A stretch of 64,000 bases of DNA from JAICJR01 sp036494715 (GTDB taxonomy: Bacteria; Actinomycetota; Thermoleophilia; Solirubrobacterales; Thermoleophilaceae), in contig DASXNY010000166.1 in the NCBI GenBank assembly GCA_036494715.1, positions 1 to 64,000 on the forward strand. The letters run 5' to 3'. The position numbers and the translations under genes were made by a program. The number at the start of each line of letters is the position of its first letter. The first letter of the stretch is position 1. Of this stretch, positions 8,269 to 16,673 are shown one piece after another. Below the pieces are notes generated by a model. That model saw only the letters and a list, made by a program, of their open reading frames with translations. It was not told the DNA's origin and did not search any database.

Positions 8269-9728
8269 TGCCGAAGAAGCTAATCCTCGCGGTCATCGAC
8301 TCGCTCAAGCCGGAGCTGCTCGACCGCGCCATGGCGGAGGGCCGGGCGCCCGCGCTCAAGGCCATCGTCGAGCGCGGCACCTACGTGCGCGAGTGCGTGT
8401 CCTCGTATCCGTCCGTCACGCCGGTGGCCTCGTCGACGATCGCCACCGGCAGCGGGCCCGACCGGCACCGCATCCCGTCGATGAACTGGTACCACCGCGG
8501 CGAGCAGCGCTACGTCGAGTACGGCTCGTCGTTCCAGGCGAGCCGCGCGTTCGGCATCCGCCGCTCGCTCTACGACACGGTCTACAACATGAACATGGCC
8601 CACCTGAGCCGGGCCACGCCGACCGTCTACGAGTCGCTCGAGGACGCCGGGCTCAGGACCGCCTGCACCACGTTCCTGATCTACCGCGGGCGCACACGGC
8701 ACAAGCTGGCCGAGGAGGGTGTCTACCCGGCGATCGCGCGCGCGGCCACCTTCACGCACGCGGTCTACGGCCCCACCGAGTTCTTCTACGCGGACCTGTT
8801 CCAGTCGCGCAAGACGGGTTGCACCTCGATGCTCGGCAAGCCCGGGCAGCGCGACCGGCACACCGGCTGCGTGGGCGCCTACCTGGTGGAGCACGGGCTG
8901 TTCGACTTCATGCTCTTCTCGCTGCCCGACAACGACTCCTACTCGCACAAGCACGGGCCGTACGCGCAGGTGCAGTCGATCGCGGGTGCCGACCGCGCGC
9001 TCGAGCGCATCATGCATGTGGCGGGCGGGCCCGACGCCTTCCTCGACGAGTACGCGGTGATCGTCATGTCGGACCACTCGCAGACGAGCGTCGAGGACCG
9101 CGTCAACCTCGCCACCGCGCTGCCGAGCTGGCGCGTGCTCACCCCTGCCGATCCGCTCGCGGACACGGCGGAGCTTGCGGTGTCGCCCGCCGCGCGCTCG
9201 GCGATGGTCTACGTGCTCGATCCGGAGCGGCGCGAGAAGGCGGCGCCGCGCGTCGCGCGCGACCTGCGGGCGGTCGACGGACTCGACCTGATCGTGTGGC
9301 GCGAGGGCGAGGAGGCGGTGCTGTGGAGCGAGCGCGGCGAGCTGCGCTTTGCTCCCGGCGGTGAGCTGGAGGACGACCGCGGGCGCAAGTGGAGCGTCGA
9401 GGGCGAGCCGAACGCGCTCGATCTGGTCATCGGTGACGGCCGCGTTACGAGCGCGATCTACCCCGATCCTATGAGCCGCCTTTGGTCTTCCTTAACTTGC
9501 GCTAACTCCGGCGATGTACTCATTTCCGCCATGCCCGGGTACGAGTTCGTAGACTGGGGCGGCACGGATCACGTGGGTGGTGGAAGCCACGGGTCGCTCC
9601 ACCGAGGCGACTCACTGGGTGTCCTCATCTTCGCCGGGACCGAGTCCGGAGCCAATCAGCCGCCACAGTGGTCGATTGAGGATGTGACCCCGATGGTGCT
9701 CGACCACTTCCAGGTAGCGACCGAATGA
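8268..9728 (+). CDS. Alkaline phosphatase superfamily phosphodiesterase (type I nucleotide pyrophosphatase-like)
   Basis: A 486-residue metal-dependent hydrolase starting at GTG 8268. Metal and nucleophile motifs in order: VIDSLKP near the N-terminus, the nucleophile region SSYPSVTPVASSTIATG, SLPDNDSYSHKHGP, VIVMSDHSQT and DHVGGGSHGS near the C-terminus. These are the two-zinc ligands of the NPP/phosphodiesterase branch. No signal peptide is visible, so it acts in the cytosol or depends on a membrane partner. The substrate may be a lipid-linked or nucleotide phosphodiester. It overlaps GtrA by 4 bp. Confidence 0.8.
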   Translation: MPKKLILAVIDSLKPELLDRAMAEGRAPALKAIVERGTYVRECVSSYPSVTPVASSTIATGSGPDRHRIPSMNWYHRGEQRYVEYGSSFQASRAFGIRRSLYDTVYNMNMAHLSRATPTVYESLEDAGLRTACTTFLIYRGRTRHKLAEEGVYPAIARAATFTHAVYGPTEFFYADLFQSRKTGCTSMLGKPGQRDRHTGCVGAYLVEHGLFDFMLFSLPDNDSYSHKHGPYAQVQSIAGADRALERIMHVAGGPDAFLDEYAVIVMSDHSQTSVEDRVNLATALPSWRVLTPADPLADTAELAVSPAARSAMVYVLDPERREKAAPRVARDLRAVDGLDLIVWREGEEAVLWSERGELRFAPGGELEDDRGRKWSVEGEPNALDLVIGDGRVTSAIYPDPMSRLWSSLTCANSGDVLISAMPGYEFVDWGGTDHVGGGSHGSLHRGDSLGVLIFAGTESGANQPPQWSIEDVTPMVLDHFQVATE

Positions 9729-10183
9729 ACGTCACCGAAGAGACACTGGCCCCTCAACCCCGCGTGCACACGCGCGTCTTCGACGGCCTGCGGCGGACCC
9801 ACAACTGGGTGCAGCTCGTCAAGTTCCTCTGCGTCGGCGGCACGGGCTATGCCCTCAACCTCGCCGTCTTCACGCTGCTGGCGGTCGCGCTCGACGTCAA
9901 CCACCTCGTTGCCGCCACTGTGGCGTTTATCGTCGCCGTGTTGAACAACTTCTGGCTCAACCGCCACTGGACGTTCGGTGCGGCAGATGGTCATGCCGGC
10001 TTCCAGGCGGCCCGTTTCTTCACGGTGAGCGTGGTGGCTTTCCTGTTCTCGCTCGGCGTGCTCGAGCTGCTCGTCAGCGTGGCGGGCACGCCGAAGGTGC
10101 TGGCGCAGGCGATCTCGCTGGCGCTCGCGACGCCGCTGAACTTTCTCGGGAACAAGATGTGGAGCTTCGGCCAAGGCCGCTGA
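9725..10183 (+). CDS. GtrA-like membrane protein (polyprenyl-phosphate-sugar flippase family)
   Basis: A 152-residue protein with four transmembrane helices after a ~30-residue cytosolic head. QLVKFLCVGGTGYALNLAVF and the VLNNFWLNRHWTF motif are hallmark GtrA (PF04138) sequences. Family members are proposed to flip polyprenyl-phosphate-linked sugars for outside glycosyltransferases. The gene immediately downstream is a polytopic GT-C-like enzyme, consistent with such a pair. ATGA overlap with the phosphodiesterase stop. Confidence 0.88.
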   Translation: MNVTEETLAPQPRVHTRVFDGLRRTHNWVQLVKFLCVGGTGYALNLAVFTLLAVALDVNHLVAATVAFIVAVLNNFWLNRHWTFGAADGHAGFQAARFFTVSVVAFLFSLGVLELLVSVAGTPKVLAQAISLALATPLNFLGNKMWSFGQGR

Positions 10184-11919
10184 GCCGAGGTCGACTTGCA
10201 GCGTTCGCGGCGGTAGCCGCGCTCATCGCGCTCGGCGCGTGCCCGTCGGCTCACGCCACGACCACCACCGGCAAGTCGGCGTTCCCCGCTCTCACACCGA
10301 TCCCCACGCAGGGCGACACCTCGCCCAAGGGCTACCGCCTCACGTCGCTGCAGGCGATCGACATCGCGCAGCGCGAGCCCAAGATCAGGGCCGAGATCCG
10401 GCGCCACCCGCACATGACCGTGCAGGCGTACACGGAGAACGCCGGACGCTGGCAGATCAGCTGGTTCCAGGGCGGCAAGGAGATGGCCCAGGTGATCGTG
10501 GACGATCGCTTCGGCGCCGTCACCGAGGCCTGGACCGGCTACCAGGTTGCGTGGCGGATGGCGCGCGGCTATCCCGGCGCCTTCGGGCGCGCGTTCAACG
10601 CGATCTACATCTGGCTGCCGCTCGGGCTCCTGTTCCTGCTGCCGTTCATCGACCCGCGGCGGCCCTTCCGGCTCTTGCACCTCGACCTGCTCGTGCTCGT
10701 CGGCTTCGTCGTCTCGCACCTGTTCTTCGAGCAGGGCAACATCGGCGTCTCGGTGCCGCTCGTCTATCCGGTGCTCGGCTACCTGTTCGTGCGCATGCTG
10801 CTGGCCGGCTTCCGCAAGCGCCGCGGCCCGCCGCGGGGCAAGCTCGTCCCGTTCGTCCCGATCTGGGTGCTGGCGATCGCCATCGTCGGCCTCGTGGGCT
10901 TTCGCGTCGCGCTCAACATGGCCAACTCGAACGTCGTCGACGTCGGCTACTCGGGCGTGATCGGCGCCGACCGGATCGTGCACGGCCAGCCGCTGTACAG
11001 CGGTCAGTTCCCCTCGGACAACGAGCACGGCGACACCTACGGGCCGGTCAACTACATCGCCTACATCCCGTTCGAGCGGATCTGGCCTTGGAGTGGCACC
11101 TGGAACGACCTGCCGGCGGCGCACGCGGCGGCGATCACGTTCGACCTGCTCACGCTGCTCGGGCTGTTCCTGCTCGGCAGGCGCTTGCGCGCCGGGCCCG
11201 CCGGGCGGGAGCTCGGGATCGTGCTCGCCTACGCCTGGGTGGCGTACCCCTACACGCTGTTCGCGCTCGCCAGCAACACCAACGACACGCTGGTGGCGAT
11301 GTTTGCCGTCTACGCACTCTTGGCCATCGCCTCGCCGGTGGGTCGCGGCGTGCTCACAGGGCTCGGCGCCGCCTCCAAGTTCGTGTCGCTGGCGCTGGCG
11401 CCGCTGTTCGCGCGCGGCACCGGCAAGCTCTTCAGGCGCGGCACGCTCGAGGCCGGGTTGGCGATCGCGGCGGTGTTCGTCGTGGCGTTCGCGTTCTTCA
11501 TCCCGAGCGACGGGATCTCGGCGCTCTACCACCGGACGCTCGGCTACCAGATCACGCGCCCGTCGCCGTTCAGCGTCTGGGGCCAGGTCGGCTCGCTCAA
11601 CTGGCTGCACACGGTGGTGAAGGTGATCGCCGTCGGGCTCGCGCTGATCGTCGCGTTCGTGCCGCGGCGGCGCGACCCGGTCACGATTGCGGCGCTCGGC
11701 GCGGCGATCCTGGTGGCGTTCCAGCTGGCCGCCGGCCACTGGTTCTACCTCTACATCGTCTGGTTCGCGCCCTTCGCGCTGATCGCCCTGTTCGCGCCGT
11801 ACGTGCCGGCTACCGAGCCGGAAGCAGAATCTGCTCAATCGAACGGGCTAGCCCGCCTTCGCCGGCCTCGATCGCCACTCCCATCACCCACGGGTCTTCG
11901 TCAGAGGTCTCGAACTTGA
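10159..11919 (+). CDS. Polytopic membrane glycosyltransferase-like protein (GT-C/GT87-like)
   Basis: A 586-residue protein: a signal-like helix (about 10-33), a ~100-residue extracytoplasmic domain with a PepSY-like look (SLQAIDIAQREPKIRAEI ... GRWQISWFQGG), then about ten transmembrane helices. The VVDVGYSGVIGADRIVHGQPLY loop and GDTYGPVNY resemble GT-C glycosyltransferases that use polyprenyl-phosphate sugars (DUF2029/GT87 group), placing the catalytic face outside. GTG 10159 overlaps GtrA by 25 bp. The last ~36 codons are antisense to the 3' end of the ymdB-like gene (110 bp overlap) and look non-conserved. Confidence 0.65.
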   Translation: MELRPRPLSRGRLAAFAAVAALIALGACPSAHATTTTGKSAFPALTPIPTQGDTSPKGYRLTSLQAIDIAQREPKIRAEIRRHPHMTVQAYTENAGRWQISWFQGGKEMAQVIVDDRFGAVTEAWTGYQVAWRMARGYPGAFGRAFNAIYIWLPLGLLFLLPFIDPRRPFRLLHLDLLVLVGFVVSHLFFEQGNIGVSVPLVYPVLGYLFVRMLLAGFRKRRGPPRGKLVPFVPIWVLAIAIVGLVGFRVALNMANSNVVDVGYSGVIGADRIVHGQPLYSGQFPSDNEHGDTYGPVNYIAYIPFERIWPWSGTWNDLPAAHAAAITFDLLTLLGLFLLGRRLRAGPAGRELGIVLAYAWVAYPYTLFALASNTNDTLVAMFAVYALLAIASPVGRGVLTGLGAASKFVSLALAPLFARGTGKLFRRGTLEAGLAIAAVFVVAFAFFIPSDGISALYHRTLGYQITRPSPFSVWGQVGSLNWLHTVVKVIAVGLALIVAFVPRRRDPVTIAALGAAILVAFQLAAGHWFYLYIVWFAPFALIALFAPYVPATEPEAESAQSNGLARLRRPRSPLPSPTGLRQRSRT

Positions 11920-12586
11920 CCGGCATCATCGTCTTGAAGCGCTCGAGCACCTGCTCGCGCTTCACTCCGATCACGCCGCCGCGCGGGCCGGTCATGCCGA
12001 CGTCGCTGATGTAGGCGGTGCCGCCGGGCAGCACGCGGGCGTCGGCGGTCGGCACGTGCGTGTGCGTGCCCACGCAGGCGGTCACGCGGCCGTCGAGGTG
12101 CCAGCCCATCGCCACCTTCTCGCTCGTGGCTTCCGCGTGGAAGTCCACGAGGATCCAGTCCGCCTTGCCGCGCAGCTCCGCGATCAGTCCGTCCACCTCG
12201 CTGAACGGCGAGCGCGCAGCGTCGAGGAAGACCGTGCCGGAGAGATTCACGACGGCGAGCCTGCCGGCGTCGCTCTCGACCACCGTCATGCCGCGGCCGG
12301 GGTTGCCCTTCGGGTAGTTGGCCGGGCGCACGATGCGCTCCTCGCGGTCGAGGAACTCGTAGACGTCGCGCTGCTTGTAGGCGTGGTTGCCGAGCGTGAT
12401 CGCGCTGATCCCGTCGGCCAGCCATTCGCGCGCGATCTTCTCGGTGATGCCCAGCCCGCCGGCGGCGTTCTCTCCGTTCACCACGAGGAAGTCGGGCTCG
12501 TAGCGGCTGCGCAGCTCGGGCATCACCGCCTCGAGCGCGCGCCGGCCCGTACCGCCGACGACATCGCCGATGAACACGAGCCGCAT
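11810..12586 (-). CDS. ymdB: YmdB-type metallophosphoesterase (TIGR00282)
   Basis: A 258-residue calcineurin-fold phosphodiesterase. Metal-site motifs: FIGDVVGGTGR, VVNGENAAGGLGIT, ITLGNHAYKQ, VDFHAEATSEKVAMGWHLDGRV and GTHTHVPTADARVLPGGTAYISDVGMTGP. Bacillus YmdB hydrolyses 2',3'-cAMP and influences sporulation and RNA turnover; in many bacteria the gene follows rny, which is not present here. Most relatives have GNHxWD where this protein has GNHAYK, which might alter metal or substrate handling. ATG 12586 is divergent from the ABC ATPase. Confidence 0.9.
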   Translation of the reverse strand: MRLVFIGDVVGGTGRRALEAVMPELRSRYEPDFLVVNGENAAGGLGITEKIAREWLADGISAITLGNHAYKQRDVYEFLDREERIVRPANYPKGNPGRGMTVVESDAGRLAVVNLSGTVFLDAARSPFSEVDGLIAELRGKADWILVDFHAEATSEKVAMGWHLDGRVTACVGTHTHVPTADARVLPGGTAYISDVGMTGPRGGVIGVKREQVLERFKTMMPVKFETSDEDPWVMGVAIEAGEGGLARSIEQILLPAR

Positions 12587-12615
12587 GACTGCGATTCTGC
12601 CAGGGCCCGCTCCAC

Positions 12616-12621
12616 TACCGT
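12616..12621 (+). promoter_or_regulatory. TACCGT -10-like box for the ABC exporter
   Basis: A TANNNT hexamer ending 7 bp before the ATG at 12629, suggesting a leaderless transcript. No clear -35 box at 17 bp. Confidence 0.35.
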
Positions 12622-12628
12622 TGAGCCG

Positions 12629-13372
12629 ATGCAGGAACCGGCCCAGGCGCCGCCCGCGGGGGCGGCCGAGCGGGGACTCGTCCTCGAGGCGCGCGACATC
12701 GTCAAGCGCTTCGGCCAACGCGAGGCGCTCAAGGGCGTGTCGCTCGAGGCGACCCGCGGTGAGCTCGTCGCGATCATCGGCCCGAACGGCGCGGGCAAGA
12801 CCACGCTCCTCTCGATCCTCGCCGGGATCCAGCGCGCCGACGGCGGCAGCGTGAGCCGCACGCCGGGCGAGGTGGGCTGGGTGCCCCAGCAGGCGGCCGT
12901 CTACGGCAAGCTCACCGTGGCCGAGAACCTGCGCCTCTTCGCCCGCCTCGAGAAGTGCGCGGACGTGGAAAGCGTGGTCGAGCGGATGCTCGCCCAGACC
13001 GGCCTCGAGGAGCGCAGCGACGATCCGGTCGCCCAGCTCTCCGGCGGCAACAAGCAGCGCGTGAACATCGCGATCGGCCTGCTGGCGGCGCCCGAGGTGC
13101 TGCTGCTCGACGAGCCGAGCGCGGCGCTCGACCCGCGCCAGCGCGAGCGCCTCTGGGAGTTCATCGGCGCGCTGGCCGCCGAGGGCACGACCGTCATCTA
13201 CTCCACCCACAACGTGCAGGAGGCCGAGCGCTACGCCGCGCAGGTGGTCGTGCTGGCCGACGGCGAGCGGCTGTTCGCGGGGTCGCCGCGCGAGCTCGAG
13301 CGCATCGTCGGCGCCATCGACCTCGACTTCGAGGCGGCCTTCGTGGCCTTCCTCCGCCAGCACGGTCACTGA
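12629..13372 (+). CDS. ABC-2 type exporter, ATP-binding subunit
   Basis: A 247-residue ATPase with Walker A GPNGAGKTT, Q-loop VPQQAAVYG, signature LSGGNKQR, Walker B VLLLDEPSAALD and the H-loop YSTHNVQE. It energises the permease encoded 4 bp downstream. The arrangement (single ATPase plus one ABC-2 permease with a large outside loop) is typical of drug, lipid or polysaccharide export; the cargo is not evident. Divergent from ymdB. Confidence 0.93.
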   Translation: MQEPAQAPPAGAAERGLVLEARDIVKRFGQREALKGVSLEATRGELVAIIGPNGAGKTTLLSILAGIQRADGGSVSRTPGEVGWVPQQAAVYGKLTVAENLRLFARLEKCADVESVVERMLAQTGLEERSDDPVAQLSGGNKQRVNIAIGLLAAPEVLLLDEPSAALDPRQRERLWEFIGALAAEGTTVIYSTHNVQEAERYAAQVVVLADGERLFAGSPRELERIVGAIDLDFEAAFVAFLRQHGH

Positions 13373-13376
13373 CGCG

Positions 13377-14714
13377 ATGCGCTGGCTCTTGCTCAAGGAC
13401 CTGAAGATCCTCAAGCGCTCGCCTCTGCTCGTGGCGCTGCTCGTGCTCTACCCGATCATCATCGCGGTGCTGATCGGCTTCGCGATCTCGCGCGGGCCGG
13501 AGAAGCCCCGCGTGGCGTTTCTCAACGAGGTGCCGCCCTCGGCCAGCGTGCTCGAACTGAACGGCCAGAAGATCGACGTCTCGCAGTACGGCAGGGAGAT
13601 CTTCAGCCGCATCGACCCGGTCAACGTGAAGAGCGAGAACGAGGCGATCGCCAAGGTCAAGTCAGGCGACGTGCTCGCCGCCCTGATCATCCCCGCGGAC
13701 CTCACGCAGAAGCTCGAGGCGGGCACCGGCCCGGCCAGCGTGAGGGTCTATTACAACGCCGAGGACCCGGTCAAGGCCCGCTTCGTGCAGGACACGATCA
13801 AGGCGGAGGTACAGGACGCCAATACGGCGCTCAGCAGGCAGTTCACGAAGGTCGCGCTCAACTATCTGGACCTGATCTCCAAGGGCGGCAACATCTCGAT
13901 CTTCGGCAAGAGCTTCGACGTGCTCGGCCTGCAGAAGTCGCAGGCGATCGTCCAGGCCGCGCAGGCCTCGCTCCCGGCGGGCTCGCCGCTGCGCGACAGC
14001 CTGGGCCAGGTGGCCAACTTCGCACGCCTGGCGCGCGACAACCTCGACCTCTCGAACGGCGTGCTCGAGGCGGTGGGCACGCCGATCCGCGCGGACCAGA
14101 CGATCCTCAACGGCGGCAGGACGCCGCTCGACACCTTCGCCGTGGCCATCGCCGTGACGATCTCACTGATGTTCGTCACGCTCCTGCTCGCCTCCGGCAT
14201 CCTCGCTCTCGAGCGCGAGGAGAACGCCTTTTTGCGGCTCGTCCGCGGGCTCGTGTCGCGGACCGGGCTGCTCGTCGAGAAGGTCGGGCTCGCGGCGATC
14301 TGCGCGATCCTCGTGTCGCTGCTGATGCTCGCGGGCATCGGCCTGTTCGTGTCGCTCGAGTGGGGCCGTTTCCCGCTCTGGCTCGTGGCGCTCGTGCTCG
14401 GCGGCCTCGGCTTCGGCGCGATGGGCGTGGCGATCGGCGGCATCACGCGCGAGGTGCGCGCGGCCTCGCTGCTCGCGTTCATGCTGTCGCTGCCGATGGC
14501 CTTCCTCGCGCTCGTGCCGTCGGGCGCCGTGTCGTCGGGGCTCTACGACGTGATCAAGGTCGTGTCCGCGCTGTTCCCCTTCAAGCCCACGCTCGATGCG
14601 CTCAACTCGGCGCTCAACAAGACCGGCAGCATTGGGCTGCCGCTCCTGCACCTGGCAATCCTCACGCTCGCGTTCGGCGTGATCGCGCGCCTGTCGCTGC
14701 AGCGCTTCGCCTGA
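13377..14714 (+). CDS. ABC-2 type exporter, permease subunit
   Basis: A 445-residue permease of the ABC2_membrane_3 layout: one N-terminal transmembrane helix (about 13-38), a large ~200-residue extracytoplasmic domain (VAFLNEVPPSASVLELNGQ ... LARDNLDLSNGVLEAVG), then five C-terminal helices from about residue 258. It follows the ATPase gene by 4 bp. Ends flush against the convergent Lrp regulator (no spacer). Confidence 0.85.
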   Translation: MRWLLLKDLKILKRSPLLVALLVLYPIIIAVLIGFAISRGPEKPRVAFLNEVPPSASVLELNGQKIDVSQYGREIFSRIDPVNVKSENEAIAKVKSGDVLAALIIPADLTQKLEAGTGPASVRVYYNAEDPVKARFVQDTIKAEVQDANTALSRQFTKVALNYLDLISKGGNISIFGKSFDVLGLQKSQAIVQAAQASLPAGSPLRDSLGQVANFARLARDNLDLSNGVLEAVGTPIRADQTILNGGRTPLDTFAVAIAVTISLMFVTLLLASGILALEREENAFLRLVRGLVSRTGLLVEKVGLAAICAILVSLLMLAGIGLFVSLEWGRFPLWLVALVLGGLGFGAMGVAIGGITREVRAASLLAFMLSLPMAFLALVPSGAVSSGLYDVIKVVSALFPFKPTLDALNSALNKTGSIGLPLLHLAILTLAFGVIARLSLQRFA

Positions 14715-15173
14715 TCAGACGGGCAGCGGCCCGGCGCTCTTCACCGTGTGGATGGCGAAGTTGCTGCGCACGTCAGACACCCCCGCCACGCCGAGCAGCC
14801 GGTCGAGCAGAAAGCGCTCGTAGGCGCCGAGGTCCGCCACCACCACCTCGAGCAGGAAGTCGGCCTGGCCCGAGACGATGTGGCAGGCCACGACCTCTTC
14901 CATTTCCCGGAACGCCTTCTCGAGCGCGTTCGCCGTCTCGGTCGAGTGGCGCTCGACCTTGACCTCGAGGAACACGGTGAGGCCAAGGCCGACCTTGCGC
15001 CGGTCGAGCACCGCGCGGTAGCCGGCGATCAGGCCCTCGCTCTCGAGCCGCTTGAGCCGTCGCAGGCAGGGGGACGGCGACAGGTTCACGCGCTCGGCGA
15101 GCTCGACGTTGGAGACGCGACCGTCGCGCTGCAGCTCGGCAAGGATCCTGCGATCGACGCTGTCCATTGGCAC
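14715..15173 (-). CDS. Lrp/AsnC family transcriptional regulator
   Basis: A 152-residue regulator. N-terminal HTH (LDRRILAELQRDGRVSNVELAERVNLSPSPCLRRLKRLE) and C-terminal RAM ligand-binding domain (VFLEVKVERHSTE ... CHIVSGQADFLLEVVVADLGAYERFL). Divergently transcribed from a PLP decarboxylase, which it probably controls in response to an amino acid. The 74 bp between them holds two similar blocks, TTGCGCGAAAGGCGG and GCTGCGAAAGGGCGG, that could be binding sites. Confidence 0.93.
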   Translation of the reverse strand: MPMDSVDRRILAELQRDGRVSNVELAERVNLSPSPCLRRLKRLESEGLIAGYRAVLDRRKVGLGLTVFLEVKVERHSTETANALEKAFREMEEVVACHIVSGQADFLLEVVVADLGAYERFLLDRLLGVAGVSDVRSNFAIHTVKSAGPLPV

Positions 15174-15247
15174 ATCATTGCGCGAAAGGCGGCCGAAAGA
15201 GCGAGATTTGTCACCAACTGCGCTGCGAAAGGGCGGATACTTCAGAC

Positions 15248-16669
15248 GTGCTGGTTGAGCGCCACACCTGGTCGATCGAGGACTTCGAGCAGGCCGTGCG
15301 CACGGCGCTCGACAAGCTGGCGGCGTATGTCGACGCGAGCCAGCGCGGCATCCACCCTGCAGTCAGCGTGCCGCCGATCGATGAGGTGGCCGAGGCGCTC
15401 GACCTGCGCCGGCTCGTGCGCGAGGGCGGCATGGACCCCGACGGCTTCGCGAGCTTCCTCGACGGCTACCTCGAGCGCACCACGCGCATCCACCACCCGG
15501 GTTCGCTCGCGCACCAGGTGGCGCCGCCGGATCTGCCCTCGGCGCTGGCCGACTTCATCCACGGCTCGATCAACAACCCGATGGCGATCTACGAGATGGG
15601 CGCCGCCGGTGCCGCCATCGAGCTCGTGGTGCTCGGCTGGATGCTCGAGAAGGTGGGCTGGAGCAGCGCCACGAGCTCCGGCGTGCTCACCCACGGTGGC
15701 TCGCTGGCCAACCTCACGGCGCTGCTGGCCGCCCGCGCGCACGTGGCGCCCGACGCCTGGACCGAGGGCACGCCGCCCGACCTCGCCGTGTTCGCGCCGC
15801 CGTCGGCGCACTACTCGATCCGGCGCGCCGTCGGCATCCTCGGGCTGGGGGAGAACGCCGTCATCGCGCTCGAGGTCGACGAGCTCGAGCGCATCCGCGT
15901 CGACCGCCTCGCCGACGCGCTCGAGCGCGCGCGGGCCGCCGGCCGCCGGCCGATGGCGTTCGTGGCCGCCTCCTGCGCGACCTCGACCGGGCTGCACGAC
16001 GACCTGCCCGCCATTGCGGACTTCTGCGAAGAGCACGGCATCTGGCTGCACGTCGACGCCGCCCACGGCGCGTCCGCGCTGCTCTCGCCGCGCCACCGCC
16101 ACCTGCTCGACGGCATCGAGCGCGCCGACTCGCTGATCTGGGACGCGCACAAGATGCTGCGCACCTCCAGCCTCTGCGCGGCGGTGCTCATACGCCGTGG
16201 CGAGGACCTGGCGGGCGCCTTCCACCAGCAGGCGAGTTACCTCTTCTACGACGAGCAGGACAACGCCGGGGTCGACCTGCTCGCGCGCGCCGTCGAGTGC
16301 ACCAAGGGGACGCTCGGACTGAAGCTCTTCCTGAACCTCGCTTGGCGCGGCGAGGCCGGCCTCGGCGAGTACGTGGCGGGGCGCTACGAAAGCACGCTGC
16401 GCTTCTACGACCTGATCCGTGCTCGTCCCGGCTTCGAGTGCCCCTGCCGGCCCGAGAGCAACATCCTCTGCTTCCGCTGGGGGCGCGACTCCGAGCGCCA
16501 GGTGGCGATCCGCGAGCGTCTGCTCTCCGACGGCGACTTCCACCTCAGCTCCACCGAGATCGGCGGCGAGCGCTACCTGCGCATCACGGTGATGGCGCCC
16601 GCCACCGACGACGACACGATCGAGCGCCTGCTCGACGCGGTCGAGGAGGCCGATCGAGTCCTAGACTGA
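15248..16669 (+). CDS. PLP-dependent group II decarboxylase (aromatic/diaminobutyrate type)
   Basis: A 473-residue fold-type I decarboxylase. GTG 15248 is preferred because an earlier ATG would overlap the divergent regulator. PLP pocket: the HVDAAHG aspartate (about 270) and the Schiff-base Lys302 in SLIWDAHKMLRTS; the family GVLTHGGSLANLTALLAAR block is at about 145-165. These define the group II amino-acid decarboxylases (glutamate, tyrosine, DOPA, 2,4-diaminobutyrate). Substrate cannot be assigned. The divergent Lrp/AsnC gene suggests induction by the amino-acid substrate. Confidence 0.88.
   Translation: MLVERHTWSIEDFEQAVRTALDKLAAYVDASQRGIHPAVSVPPIDEVAEALDLRRLVREGGMDPDGFASFLDGYLERTTRIHHPGSLAHQVAPPDLPSALADFIHGSINNPMAIYEMGAAGAAIELVVLGWMLEKVGWSSATSSGVLTHGGSLANLTALLAARAHVAPDAWTEGTPPDLAVFAPPSAHYSIRRAVGILGLGENAVIALEVDELERIRVDRLADALERARAAGRRPMAFVAASCATSTGLHDDLPAIADFCEEHGIWLHVDAAHGASALLSPRHRHLLDGIERADSLIWDAHKMLRTSSLCAAVLIRRGEDLAGAFHQQASYLFYDEQDNAGVDLLARAVECTKGTLGLKLFLNLAWRGEAGLGEYVAGRYESTLRFYDLIRARPGFECPCRPESNILCFRWGRDSERQVAIRERLLSDGDFHLSSTEIGGERYLRITVMAPATDDDTIERLLDAVEEADRVLD
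16662..16667 (+). promoter_or_regulatory. TAGACT -10-like box before hemB
   Basis: TANNNT hexamer ending 6 bp before the hemB ATG and overlapping the end of the decarboxylase gene. It could give hemB its own leaderless transcript. No convincing -35. Confidence 0.35.
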
Positions 16670-16673
16670 CGGC

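Noticed and set aside
9991..11838. A 615-codon open frame on the minus strand
   Set aside because: Antisense to the GT-C gene; low-complexity Arg/Asp/Glu composition typical of shadow frames in GC-rich DNA, and no family signature.
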